A stretch of DNA of 64,000 bases from Monomorium pharaonis (lineage: Eukaryota; Arthropoda; Insecta; Hymenoptera; Formicidae): positions 25,718,046 to 25,782,045 of the forward strand of contig NC_050469.1 in NCBI RefSeq assembly GCF_013373865.1, written 5' to 3'. How positions within the stretch are numbered: the first letter of the stretch is position 1; every line of letters begins with the position of its first letter. The notes under the pieces are model-generated. The model searched no databases. It was not told where the DNA came from and saw nothing but the letters and a program-made list of their open reading frames with translations. This document shows positions 42,701 to 56,800 of this stretch, in pieces. A program made the translations under genes and the position numbers.

Positions 42701-45700
42701 AAGGCTACACGTCAAGTGCTATTTGAATATCGACAGATCTATTTATTTTAACGTAATTGTCATATAGTTCGGGACGCGTACAATATGTTTCTGTAAAGCT
42801 CCGGTGATATAATTAATTAGAACATTTTTTAAACAATTATTTTGCTTGAAAAACTTGAATTTCTAAGGCTACACGACAAGTGCTAATCGAATATCGACAG
42901 ATCTATTATTTTAACGTAATTGTCATATAGTTCGGGACGCGTACAATATGTTTCTGTAAAGTTCAGGTGATATAATTAATTAAAACATTTTTTAAACAAT
43001 TATTTTGCCCGAAAAACTTGAATTTCTAAGGCTACACGACAAGTGCTAATCGAATATCGACAGATCTATTTATTTGAACGTAATTCTCATATAGTTCGGG
43101 ACGCGTACAATATGTTTCTGTAAAGTTCCGGTGATATAATTAATTAAAACATTTTTTAAACAATTATTATGCTTGAAAAATTTGAATTTCTAAGGCTACA
43201 CGACAAGTGCTAATCGAATATCGACAGATCTATTTATTTTAACGTAATTGTCATATAGTTCGGGACGCGTACAATATGTTTCTGTAAAGTTCAGGTGATA
43301 TAATTAATTAAAACATTTTTTAAACAATTATTTTGCCCGAAAAACTTGAATTTCTAAGGCTACACGACAAGTGCTAATCGAATATCGACAGATCTATTTA
43401 TTTGAACGTAATTCTCATATAGTTCGGGACGCGTACAATATGTTTCTGTAAAGTTCCGGTGATATAATTAATTAAAACATTTTTTAAACAATTATTATGC
43501 TTGAAAAATTTGAATTTCTAAGGCTACACGACAAGTGCTAATCGAATATCGACAGATCTATTTATTTGAACGTAATTCTCATATAGTTCGGGACGCGTAC
43601 AATATGTTTCTGTAAAGTTCCGGTGATATAATTAATTAAAACATTTTTTAAACAATTATTATGCTTGAAAAATTTGAATTTCTAAGGCTACACGACAAGT
43701 GCTATTTGAATATCGACAGATCTAATTATTTTAACGTAATTCTCATATAGTTCGGGACGCGTACAATATGTTTGTATAAAATTCAGGTGATATAATTAAT
43801 TAGAACATTTTTTAAACAATTATTTTGCCTGAAAAACTTGAACTTCTAAGGCTACACGTCAAGTGCTATTTGAATATCGACAGATCTATTTATTTTAACG
43901 TAATTGTCATATAGTTCGGGACGCGTACAATATGTTTCTGTAAAGTTCCGGTGATATAATTAATTAGAACATTTTTTAAACAATTATTTTGCTTGAAAAA
44001 CTTGAATTTCTAAGGCTACACGACAAGTGCTAATCGAATATCGACAGATCTATTTATTTTAACGTAATTGTCATATAGTTCGGGACGCGTACAATATGTT
44101 TCTGTAAAGTTCAGGTGATATAATTAATTAAACATTTTTTAAACAATTATTTTGCCCGAAAAACTTGAATTTCTAAGGCTACACGACAAGTGCTAATCGA
44201 ATATCGACAGATCTATTTATTTGAACGTAATTCTCATATAGTTCGGGACGCGTACAATATGTTTCTGTAAAGTTCCGGTGATATAATTAATTAAAACATT
44301 TTTTAAACAATTATTATGCTTGAAAAATTTGAATTTCTAAGGCTACACGACAAGTGCTAATCGAATATCGACAGATCTAATTATTTTAACGTAATTCTCA
44401 TATAGTTCGGGACGCTTACAATATGTTTCTATAAAGTTCAGGTGATATAATTAATTAAAACATTTTTTAAACAATTATTTTGCCCGAAAAACTGGAATTT
44501 CTAAGGCTACACGACAAGTGCTAATCGAATATCGACAGATCTATTTATTTGAACTTAATTCTCATATAGTTCGGGAAGCGTGCAATATGTTTCTACAAAG
44601 TTCAGGTGATATAATTAATTTAAAACATTTTTTAAACAATTATTTTGCCCAAAAAACTTGAATTTCTAAGGTTACACGACAAGTGCTAATCGAATATCGA
44701 CAGATCTATGTATTTTAACGTAATTCTCATATAGTTCGGGACGCGTGCAATATGTTTCTATAAAGTTCAGGTGATATAATTAATTAGAACATTTTTTAAA
44801 CAATTATTATGCTTGAAAAACTTGAATTTCTAAGGCTACACGACAAGTGCTAATCGAATATCGACAGATCTAATTATTTTAACGTAATTCTCATATAGTT
44901 CGGGACGCGTACAATATGTTTCTATAAAGTTCCGGTGATATAATTAATTAGAACATTTTTTAAACAATTATTATGCTTGAAAAACTTGAATTTCTAAGGC
45001 TACACGACAAGTGCTAATCGAATATCGACAGATCTATTATTTTAACGTAATTCTCATATAGTTCGGGACGCGTACAATATGTTTCTGTAAAGTTCCGGTG
45101 ATATAATTAATTTAGAACATTTTTTAAACAATTATTTTGCTTGAAAAACTTGAATTTTTATGGCTACACGACAAGTGCTAATCGAATATCGACAGATCTA
45201 ATTATTTTTAACGTAATTCTCATATAGTTCGGGACGCGTACAATATGTTTCTATAAAGTTCAGGTGATATAATTAATTAGAACATTTTTTAAACAATTAT
45301 TTTGCCCGAAAAACTTGAATTTCTAAGGCTACACGTCAAGTGCTATTTGAATATCGACAGATCTATTTATTTTAACGTAATTCTCATATAGTTTGGGACG
45401 CGTACAATATGTTTCTATAAAGTTCTGGTGATATAATTAATTAGAACATTTTTTAAACAATTATTATGCTTGAAAAACTTGAATTTCTAAGGCTACACGA
45501 CAAGTGCTAATCGAATATCGACAGATCTAATTATTTTAACGTAATTCTCATATAGTTCGGGACGCGTACAATATGTTTCTGTAAAGTTTCCGGTGATATA
45601 ATTAATTAGAACATTTTTTAAACAATTATTTGCTTGAAAAACTTGAATTTTTATGGCTACACGACAAGTGCTAATCGAATATCGACAGATCTAATTATTT

Positions 45701-48700
45701 TAACGTAATTTCTGATATAGTTCGGACGCGTACAATATGTTTCTATAAAGTTCAGGTGATATAATTAATTAGAACATTTTTTTTAAACAATTATTTTGCC
45801 CGAAAAACTTGAATTTCTAAGGCTACACGTCAAGTGCTATTTGAATATCGACAGATCTATTTATTTTAACGTAATTGTCATATAGTTCGGGACCGCGTAC
45901 AATATGTTTCTGTAAAGCTCCGGTGATATAATTAATTAGAACATTTTTTAAACAATTATTTTGCTTGAAAAACTTGAATTTCTAAGGCTACACGACAAGT
46001 GCTAATCGAATATCGACAGATCTATTTATTTTAACGTAATTGTCATATAGTTCGGGACGCGTACAATATGTTTCTGTAAAGTTCAGGTTGATTTATAATT
46101 AATTAAAACATTTTTTTAAACAATTATTTTGCCCGAAAAACTTGAATTTCTAAGGCTACACGACAAGTGCTAATCGAATATCGACAGATCTATTTAATTT
46201 GAACGTAATTCTCATATAGTTCGGGACGCGTACAATATGTTTCTGTAAAGTTCCGGTGATATAATTGATTAAAACATTTTTTAAACAATTATTATGCTTG
46301 AAAAATTTGAATTTCTAAGGCTACACGACAAGTGCTAATCGAATATCGACAGATCTATTTATTTTAACGTAATTGTCATATAGTTCGGGACGCCGTACAA
46401 TATGTTCTGTAAAGTTCAGGTGATATAATTAATTAAAACATTTTTAAACAATTATTTTGCCCGAAAAACTTGAATTTCTAAGGCTACACCGACAAGTGCT
46501 AATCGAATATCGACAGATCTATTTATTTGAACGTAATTCTCATATAGTTCGGGACGCGTACAATATGTTTCTGTAAAGTTCGGTGATATACTTAATTAAA
46601 ACATTTTTTAAACAATTATTATGCTTGAAAAATTTGAATTTCTAAGGCTACACGACAAGTGCTAATCGAATATCGACAGATCTATTTATTTGAACGTAAT
46701 TCTCATATAGTTCGGGACGCGTACAATATGTTTCTGTAAAGTTCCGGTGATATAATTAATTAAAACATTTTTTAAACAATATTATGCTTGAAAAATTTGA
46801 ATTCTAAGGCTACACGACAAGTGCTAATCGAATATCGACAGATCTAATTATTTTAACGTAATTCTCATATAGTTCGGGACGCTTACAATATGTTTCTATA
46901 AAGTTCAGGTGATATAATTAATTAACACATTTTTTAAACAATTTATTTTTGCCCGAAAACTGGAATTTCTAAGGCTACACGACAAGTGCTAATCGAATAT
47001 CGACAGATCTATTTATTTGAACTAATTCTCATATAGTTCGGGAAGCGTTGCAATATGTTTCTACAAAGTTCAGGTGATATAATTAATTAACACATTTTTT
47101 AAACAATTATTTTGCCCAAAAAACTTGAATTTTCTAAGGTTACACGACAAGTGCTAATCGAATATCGACAGATCTATGTATTTTTAACGTAATTCTCATA
47201 TAGTTCGGGACGGCGTGCAATATGTTTTCTATAAAGTTCAGGTGATATAATTAATTAGAACATTTTTTTAAACAATTATTATGCTTGAAAACTTGAATTT
47301 CTAAGGCTACACGACAAGTGCTAATCGAATATCGACAGATCTAATTATTTTAACGTAATTCTCATATAGTTCGGGACGCGTACAATATGTTTCTATAAAG
47401 TTCCGGTGATATAATTAATTAGAACATTTTTTTAAACAATTTTGCTTGAAAAACTTGAATTTCTAAGGCTACACGACAAGTGCTAATCGAATATCGACAG
47501 ATCTAATTATTTTAACGTAATTCTCATATAGTTCGGGACGCGTACAATATGTTTCTATAAAGTTCCGGTGATATAATTAATTAGAAACATTTTTTAAACA
47601 ATTATTTTGCTTGAAAAACTTGAATTTTTAAGGCTACACGACAAGTGCTAATCGAATATCGACAGATCTAATTATTTTAACGTAATTCTCATATAGTTCG
47701 GGACGCGTACAATATGTTTCTATAAAGTTCAGGTGATATAATTAATTAGAACATTTTTTAAACAATTATTTTGCCGAAAAACTTGAATTTCTAAGGCTAC
47801 ACGACAAGTGCTATCGAATATCGACAGATCTATTTATTTTAACGTAATTCTCATATAGTTGGGACGCGTACAATATGTTTCTATAAAGTTCCGGTGATAT
47901 AATTAATTAGAACATTTTTTAAACAATTATTTGCTTGAAAAACTTGAATTTCTAAGGCTACACGACAAGTGCTAATCGAATATCGACAGATCTAATTATT
48001 TTAACGTAATTCTCATATAGTTCGGGACGCGTACAATATGTTTCTATAAAGTTCAGGTGATATAATAATTAAAACATTTTTTAAACAATTTTTTGCGAAA
48101 ACTTGAATTTCTAAGGCTACACGACAAGTGCTAATCGAATATCGACAGATCTATTTATTTTAACGTAATTCTCATATAGTTCGGGACGCGTACAATATGT
48201 TTCTATAAAGTTCAGGTGATATAATTAATTAAAACATTTTTTAAACAATATTTTGCCAAAAAACTTGAATTTCTAAGGCTACACGACAAGTGCTAATCGA
48301 ATATCGACAGATCTATTATTTTAACGTAATTCTCATATAGTTCGGGACGCGTACAATATGTTTCTATAAAGTTCAGGTGATATAATTAATTAGAACATTT
48401 TTTAAACAATTATTTGCTTGAAAACTTGAATTCTAAGGCTACACGACAAGTGCTAATCGAATATCGACAGATCTATTATTTTAACGTAATTCTCATATAG
48501 TTCGGGACGCGTACAATATGTTTCTATAAAGTTCAGGTGATATAATTAATTAGAACATTTTTTAAACAATTATTTTGCCGAAAAACTTGAATTTCTAAGG
48601 CTACACGACAAGTGCTAATCGAATATCGACGACAGATCTATTTATTTGAACGTAATTCTCATATAGTTCGGGACGCGTACAATATGTTCTATAAAGTTCA

Positions 48701-51700
48701 GGTGATATAATTAATTAAAACATTTTTTAAACAATTATTTGCCCGAAAAACTTGAATTTCTAAGGCTACACGACAAGTGCTAATCGAATATCGACAGATC
48801 TATTATTTGAACGTAATTCTCATATAGTTCGGGACGCGTACAATATGTTTCTGTAAAGTTCCGGTGATATAATTAATTAGAACATTTTTTAAACAATTAT
48901 TTTGCTTGAAAAACTTGAATTTTTAAGGCTACACGACAAGTGCTAATCGAATATCGACAGATCTATTATTTTAACGTAATTCTCATATAGTTCGGGACGC
49001 GTACAATAGTTTCTATAAAGTTCAGGTGATATAATTAATTAGAAACATTTTTTAAACAATTATTTGCCCGAAAAACTTGAATTTCTAAGGCTACACGTCA
49101 AGTGCTATTTGAATATCGACAGATCTATTTATTTTAACGTAATTCTCATATAGTTCGGGACGCGTACAATATGTTTCTATAAAGTTCCGGTGATATAATT
49201 AATTAGAACATTTTTAAACAATTATTTTGCTTGAAAAACTTGAATTTTAAGGCTACACGACAAGTGCTAATCGAATATCGACAGATCTAATATTTTAACG
49301 TAATTCTCATATAGTTCGGGACGCGTACAATATGTTTCTATAAAGTTCAGGTGGTGATATAATTAATTAAAACATTTTTTAAACATTATTTTGCCCGAAA
49401 AAACTTGAATTTCTAAGGCTACACGACAAGTGCTAATCGAATATCGACAGATCTATTTATTAACGTAATTCTCATATAGTCGGGACGCGTACAATATGTT
49501 TCTATAAAGTTCAGGTGATATAATTAATTAGAACATTTTTTAAACAATTATTTTGCCCGAAAAACTTGAATTTCTAAGGCTACACGACAAGTGCTAATCG
49601 AATATCGACAGATCTAATTATTTTAACGTAATTCTCATATAGTTCGGGACGCGTACAATATGTTTCTAAAGTTCAGGTGATATAATTAATTAGAACATTT
49701 TTAAACAATTATTATGCTTGAAAAACTTGAATTTCTAAGGCTACACGACAAGTGCTAATCGAATATCGACAGATCTAATTATTTAACGTAATTCTCATAT
49801 GTCGGGACGCGTACAATATGTTTCTATAAAGTTCCGGTGATATAATTAATTAGAACATTTTTTAACAATTATTTTGCTTGAAAAACTTGAATTTCTAGGC
49901 TACACGACAAGTGCTAATCGAATATCGACAGATCTAATTATTTTAACGTAATTCTCATATAGTTCGGGACGCGTACAATATGTTTCTATAAAGTTCAGGT
50001 GATATAATTAATTAGAAACATTTTTTAAACAATTATTTTGCCCGAAAAACTTGAATTTTTAAGGCTACACGACAAGTGCTAATCGAATATCGACAGATCT
50101 ACTTATTTTTAACGTCATTCTCATCTAGTTCGGGACGCGTACAATATGTTTCTATAAAGTTCCGGTGATATAATTAATTAAAACATTTTTTAAACAATTA
50201 TTTTGCCTTAAAAAACTTGAATTTCTAAGGCTACACGACAAGTGCTAATCGAATATCGACAGATCTAATATTTAACGTAATTCTCATATAGTTCGGGACG
50301 CGTACAATATGTTTCTATAAAGTTCAGGTGATATAATTAATTAAACATTTTTTAAACAATTATTTTGCCCAAAAAAACTTGAATTTTGAGGCTACACGAC
50401 AAGTGCTAATCGAATATCGACAGATCTATTATTTTAACGTAAATTCTCATATAGTTCGGGACGCGTACAATATGTTTCTATAAAGTTCAGGTGATATAAT
50501 TAATTAGAACATTTTTTAAACAATTATTTTGCCTGAAAAACTTGAATTCTAAGGCTACACGTCAAGTGCTATTGAATATCGACAGATCTATTATTTTAAC
50601 GTAATTCTCATATAGTTCGGGACGCGTACAATATGTTTCTATAAAGTTCAGGTGATATAATTAATTAGACATTTTTTAAACAATTATTTGCTTGAAAACT
50701 TGAATTTCTAAGGCTACACGACAAGTGCTAATCGAATATCGACAGATCTATTTATTTTAACGTAATTCTCATATAGTTCGGGACGCGTACAATATGTTTC
50801 TATAAAGTTCAGGTGATATAATTAATTAGAAAATTTTTTAAACAATTATTTTGCTTGAAAAACTTGAATTTTAAGGCTACACGACAAGTGCTAATCGAAT
50901 ATCGACAGATCTAATTATTTTAACGTAATTCTCATATAGTTCGGGACGCGTACAATATGTTTCTATAAAGTTCAGGTGATATAATTAATTAGAACATTTT
51001 TTAAACCAATTATTTGCCCGAAAAACTTGAATTTTAGGCTACACGACAAGTGCTAATCGAATATCGACAGATCTATTTATTTGAACGTAATTCTCATATA
51101 GTTCGGGACGCGTACAATATGTTTTTATAAAGTTAGGTGAAATAATTAATTAGAACATTTTTTAAACAATTATTTTGCCCGAAAAACTTGTATTTTAGGG
51201 CTGGCCTGAAATGCTAACGAATATCGACAGATCTATGTATTTTAACGTAATTCTCAATATTTCTGGACGCGTACAAGAGTTTTTTAAAAGTTACGGTTGT
51301 TATAATTAATTAAAACATTTTTAAACAATTATTTTGCCCGAAAAACTTGACTTTTGAGGGCTAAAGGTGAGATGCTAATCGAATATCGACAGTTCTATTT
51401 ATTTTAACGCAATTCTCATATAGTTCGGACGCGTACAATAAGTTTTAAAGAGTTCCGGTAATATAATTAATTAAAACATTTTTTTAAACAATTATTTCAC
51501 CCCGAAAAACTTGAATTTGAGAGCTAGACGTGAAATGCTAATCGAATATCAACAGTTCTATTTATTAAACGCATTTTTCATATAGTTTCAGACGCGCGTA
51601 CAATAATTTTCTAAAGAGTTTGGTGAATATAATTAATTAAAACATTTTTTAAAACAATTATTTTGCCGAAAAACTTGAATTTTGAGGGCTAGACGTGAAA

Positions 51701-52100
51701 TGCAAATCGAATATCAACAGTTCTATTTATTTTAACGCAGTTTTCATATAGTTCTGGACGCGTACAATAGTTTTTGGAAAGTTACGGTGTGATAATAATT
51801 AAAAAAACATTTTTTAAACAATTATTTGCCCGGAAAACTTGAATTTTTAAAGCTAGACTGAAATGCTAATCAAATATCGACTGATCTATTTATTTAACGT
51901 AATTCTCACATAGTTCCGGGCGCGTACAATAATTTGCTATAGAATTCAGGTGATATAATTAATTAAAACATTTTTTAAACAATTATATTTCCGGAAAACT
52001 TGAATTTGAGGTGTGACGGGAAATGCTAATCGAATATCGAGAATTCTATTTATTTTAACACAGTTTTTTATAGTTCCGGACGCGTACAATAATTTCTAAA
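36722..52100. repeat. 164-bp satellite, about 94 units (left contig)
   Basis: The unit runs from one GTTCGGGACGCGTACAATAT to the next, and includes TTAATTAGAACATTTTTTAA and GCTAATCGAATATCGACAG. Between 37,846 and 38,010 the spacing is exactly 164 bases, and most units up to about 41,800 keep that register. Units within about 700 bases of either end are divergent, while the core is nearly uniform. From about 44,000 onward single-base insertions and deletions become frequent, as expected of unpolished sequence. No gene lies in the array. Confidence 0.97.
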
Positions 52101-54000
52101 GAGTTCGCCAGAAAGTGAAAGTTTTGAAAATTGATTGAAAATTAACAGGGAAACATTACATAAATATATTATAATTTTTAATTTATTTAAAGGGGATTAA
52201 GTATGGAGATAAAGTATGTAAGAGTGATATTAAGAAACATGAAAAATAATATAATCACTAATTTGTGTTTAGTGTGAGAGAGGGGGGGTGGAGGGAGGAG
52301 AGTGGGAGAGCGTGAGAGATAAAGAAGAGGATTAAATAAGAAAGTAAAGTGTAAGAGTAATATTGAACAATATGAAAAAATATAATTAATATCATTAATA
52401 TTATAATTAGTAATTTAGAGAGTGGGAGAAAGAGCGTGAGATAGAGAAGGGCATTAAAATGATAAAGTGTGTGAGAGTAATATTACAGAAGAAAAAAAAG
52501 TGCAATGTTCAATATAAAAATGCTAAGTGGCGCGCGCGAAGCGCGCGCAATGTTGTGGTAGTATAATCTATATATAAGAAATGCAATATATTATTATATA
52601 TTAGAAATTAAGGAATTACTTAATTATTGAAGGTTAAAATGTTTAATCAAACTTAAAGGAAAATATACAAATAATAAAATTTTATGTAAAATATTAGGCC
52701 AGCCATTAATTTCTATTTCTCACACAAGTACAATTTTCTTCTTCTGTCGCGTATTTGCAAAACCATATGTCTTTTCTAACTCCCGAATCCCATTTGATAA
52801 ACTCACGTACGTGACAAGATTACTAAAACGGCAATGTCATCCAGCCACAAAAATATCAATCATTTTCTAATAAATACACCTTTCTTTTCTTTAAATTCTG
52901 TTAAATTTGTTTGAAATGACGAACGTAATATCTCTCGTTATATATTTTCTAAATTTAATTGTCAGAACGAGATGACAAAATCAAACGAATACTTCGAGAT
53001 ATTTACCGATAATCGACTGCAAGTTCCACGAAAAATTTGCTACATTGTTTACTTGTACTCCGTCTGGTAACGTCTGGCACGTTCAGTATACGAAGCTACG
53101 TAAAAAGACAACCACAGCATCGCGTCGGCAGGGAGAAAAATCGCCATTTGTCCGGCACAACCCGCGAAAGAGACAGGTATATTTACTATAGTATATACAA
53201 AATCCAGTTTGAATTCACGTGGCTGCTTTGCAACACGCGTGATCGTAAAACGTCTGCGGAGCGAACTCGCACGTGCATACAAGGATCGCACGTGATAGGG
53301 ATTTCAAACGCGCAAAGCACGTTTTCCTGTTCCTTCCGATTCGTTGCCAACATCCGCGACGCAACATGTAACACTTAAGTGGTATGTAGTTTCGATATAA
53401 GGACTTTCTTTGACTCCAGCCAAAAAGAGTTTTGAAAATTCTAAAGCCCTCTAGAGAACCGTTGTACATGTACGTAAGACTTGTAATAATGTTTCTCTGC
53501 GGTGACTTCTATTTCTATCGATAATGCTTCGTACGGTCTGTGCTTTGACATCGTTTTTAAACGAATTTCTGGCGATTATTAAACTTTCTGACGATTAAAT
53601 CTAGTACATAATTTTATATGCTCGAAATCAGCACGACACTCGACTAAAGGTGTCGTGCTGGACGGTTATGACAATTCTGGCGACAACTCTCGATTTTGGA
53701 ATATTTATTTAATTCCAGGATAATGTGTACAAAAAATGATTGTTGCGTAATAAGATAAAGCGTATCTTTTCAATATAAATGAAAAAAGATGATCAAATTT
53801 TAAAACGACTTTTCTAGAATGCCCTTTGCATATTTTTTACGTAGAAACTTTTTATACTAAAAAAAAGTGTATCTTTTCAACTAGAAGGAAGTACGCAGGA
53901 CGTATTATAAATGCGACGAAGAAGAAGTAGAATATTATGGGAATAGAATTTACGTTCGCATGATCGACACTTCGAAACTTTTCAAGTTCTTAGCGTTCCC
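52101..54000. other. contig-end copy of the satellite's right flank
   Basis: This segment is the same as 56,801-58,710: it starts at the shared GAGTTCGCCA and ends at the shared TTAGCGTTCCC, where the N run begins. Differences are mostly one-base indels. It holds purine-rich Helitron 3' sequence, a GC hairpin, a second hairpin at 53,629-53,660, and the first 13-14 codons of the small open frame that is complete at 58,670. Any gene model starting at 53,960 and running into the gap is an artefact. Confidence 0.85.
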
Positions 54001-54500
54001 NNNNNNNNNNNNNNNNNNNNNNNNNNNNNNNNNNNNNNNNNNNNNNNNNNNNNNNNNNNNNNNNNNNNNNNNNNNNNNNNNNNNNNNNNNNNNNNNNNNN
54101 NNNNNNNNNNNNNNNNNNNNNNNNNNNNNNNNNNNNNNNNNNNNNNNNNNNNNNNNNNNNNNNNNNNNNNNNNNNNNNNNNNNNNNNNNNNNNNNNNNNN
54201 NNNNNNNNNNNNNNNNNNNNNNNNNNNNNNNNNNNNNNNNNNNNNNNNNNNNNNNNNNNNNNNNNNNNNNNNNNNNNNNNNNNNNNNNNNNNNNNNNNNN
54301 NNNNNNNNNNNNNNNNNNNNNNNNNNNNNNNNNNNNNNNNNNNNNNNNNNNNNNNNNNNNNNNNNNNNNNNNNNNNNNNNNNNNNNNNNNNNNNNNNNNN
54401 NNNNNNNNNNNNNNNNNNNNNNNNNNNNNNNNNNNNNNNNNNNNNNNNNNNNNNNNNNNNNNNNNNNNNNNNNNNNNNNNNNNNNNNNNNNNNNNNNNNN
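54001..54500. other. assembly gap of exactly 500 N
   Basis: A round-number run of N is a default scaffolding gap, so its length carries no information. The flanking sequence overlaps itself, so the gap probably replaces a negative distance. Confidence 0.98.
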
Positions 54501-56800
54501 TTCTATAAAGTTCCGGTGATATAATTAATTAGAACATTTTTTAAACAATTATTATGCTTGAAAAACTTGAATTTCTAAGGCTACACGACAAGTGCTAATC
54601 GAATATCGACAGATCTAATTATTTTAACGTAATTCTCATATAGTTCGGGACGCGTACAATATGTTTCTGTAAAGTTCCGGTGATATAATTAATTAGAACA
54701 TTTTTTAAACAATTATTTTGCTTGAAAAACTTGAATTTTTATGGCTACACGACAAGTGCTAATCGAATATCGACAGATCTAATTATTTTAACGTAATTCT
54801 GATATAGTTCGGGACGCGTACAATATGTTTCTATAAAGTTCCGGTGATATAATTAATTAGAACATTTTTTAAACAATTATTATGCTTAAAAAACTTGAAT
54901 TTCTAAGGCTACACGACAAGTGCTAATCGAATATCGACAGATCTAATTATTTTAACGTAATTCTCATATAGTTCGGGACGCTTACAATATGTTTCTATAA
55001 AGTTCAGGTGATATAATTAATTAAAACATTTTTTAAACAATTATTTTGCCCAAAAAACTTGAATTTTTGAGGCTACACGACAAGTGCTAATCGAATATCG
55101 ACAGATCTATGTATTTTAACGTAATTCTCATATAGTTCGGGACGCGTACAATATGTTTGTATAAAATTCAGGTGATATAATTAATTAGAACATTTTTTAA
55201 ACAATTATTTTGCCTGAAAAACTTGAACTTCTAAGGCTACACGTCAAGTGCTATTTGAATATCGACAGATCTAATTATTTTAACGTAATTCTCATATAGT
55301 TCGGGACGCGTACAATATGTTTGTATAAAATTCAGGTGATATAATTAATTAGAACATTTTTTAAACAATTATTTTGCCTGAAAAACTTGAACTTCTAAGG
55401 CTACACGTCAAGTGCTATTTGAATATCGACAGATCTATTTATTTTAACGTAATTGTCATATAGTTCGGGACGCGTACAATATGTTTCTGTAAAGTTCCGG
55501 TGATATAATTAATTAGAACATTTTTTAAACAATTATTTTGCTTGAAAAACTTGAATTTCTAAGGCTACACGACAAGTGCTAATCGAATATCGACAGATCT
55601 AATTATTTTAACGTAATTCTCATATAGTTCGGGACGCGTACAATATGTTTCTATAAAGTTCAGGTGATATAATTAATTAGAACATTTTTTAAACAATTAT
55701 TTTGCCCGAAAAACTTGAATTTCTAAGGCTACACGACAAGTGCTAATCGAATATCGACAGATCTATTTATTTGAACGTAATTCTCATATAGTTCGGGACG
55801 CGTACAATATGTTTTTATAAAGTTCAGGTGAAATAATTAATTAGAACATTTTTTAAACAATTATTTTGCCCGAAAAACTTGTATTTTAGGGCTAGGCCTG
55901 AAATTCTAATCGAATATCGACAGATCTATGTATTTTAACGTAATTCTCATATATTTCTGGACGCCTACAAGAGTTTTTTAAAAAGTTACGGTGTTATAAT
56001 TAATTAAAACATTTTTTAAACAATTATTTTGCCCGAAAAACTTGACTTTTGAGGGCTAAAGGTGAGATGCTGTTCAAATATCGACAGTTCTATTTATTTT
56101 AACGCAATTCTCATATAGTTCCGGACGCGTACAATAAGTTTCTAAAGAGTTCCGGTAATATAATTAATTAAAACATTTTTTAAACAATTATTTCACCCGA
56201 AAAACTTGAATTTTGAGAGCTAGACGTGAAATGCTAATCGAATATCAACAGTTCTATTTATTTAAACGCATTTTTCATATAGTTTCAGACGCGTACAATA
56301 ATTTTCTAAAGAGTTTTGGTAATATAATTAATTAAAACATTTTTTAAACAATTATTTTGCCCGAAAAACTTGAATTTTGAGGGCTAGACGTGAAATGCAA
56401 ATCGAATATCAACAGTTCTATTTATTTTAACGCAGTTTTCATATAGTTCTGGACGCGTACAATAGTTTTTGGAAAGTTACGGTGTTATAATTAATAAAAA
56501 CATTTTTTAAACAATTATTTTGCCCGGAAAACTTGAATTTTTAAAGCTAGACCTGAAATGCTAATCAAATATCGACTGATCTATTTATTTTAACGTAATT
56601 CTCACATAGTTCCGGGCGCGTACAATAATTTGCTATAGAATTCAGGTGATATAATTAATTAAAACATTTTTTAAACAATTATATTTTCCGGAAAACTTGA
56701 ATTTTGAGGGTTGACGGGAAATGCTAATCGAATATCGAGAATTCTATTTATTTTAACACAGTTTTTTTATAGTTCCGGACGCGTACAATAATTTTCTAAA
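54501..56800. repeat. 164-bp satellite, about 14 units (right contig)
   Basis: Same unit as the array before the gap, cleaner in register. It ends with the same series of divergent units and the same boundary GAGTTCGCCA as the left array. It probably represents the same right-hand array edge seen twice. Confidence 0.95.

Noticed and set aside
53037..53378. 113-codon frame in the left contig flank
   Set aside because: The corresponding right copy is broken by indels and other frames overlap on the minus strand; sequence here is unpolished.
53960..54508. 182-codon frame running through the N gap
   Set aside because: Only the first 13-14 codons are real sequence, and they duplicate the start of the frame at 58,670; the rest is N.
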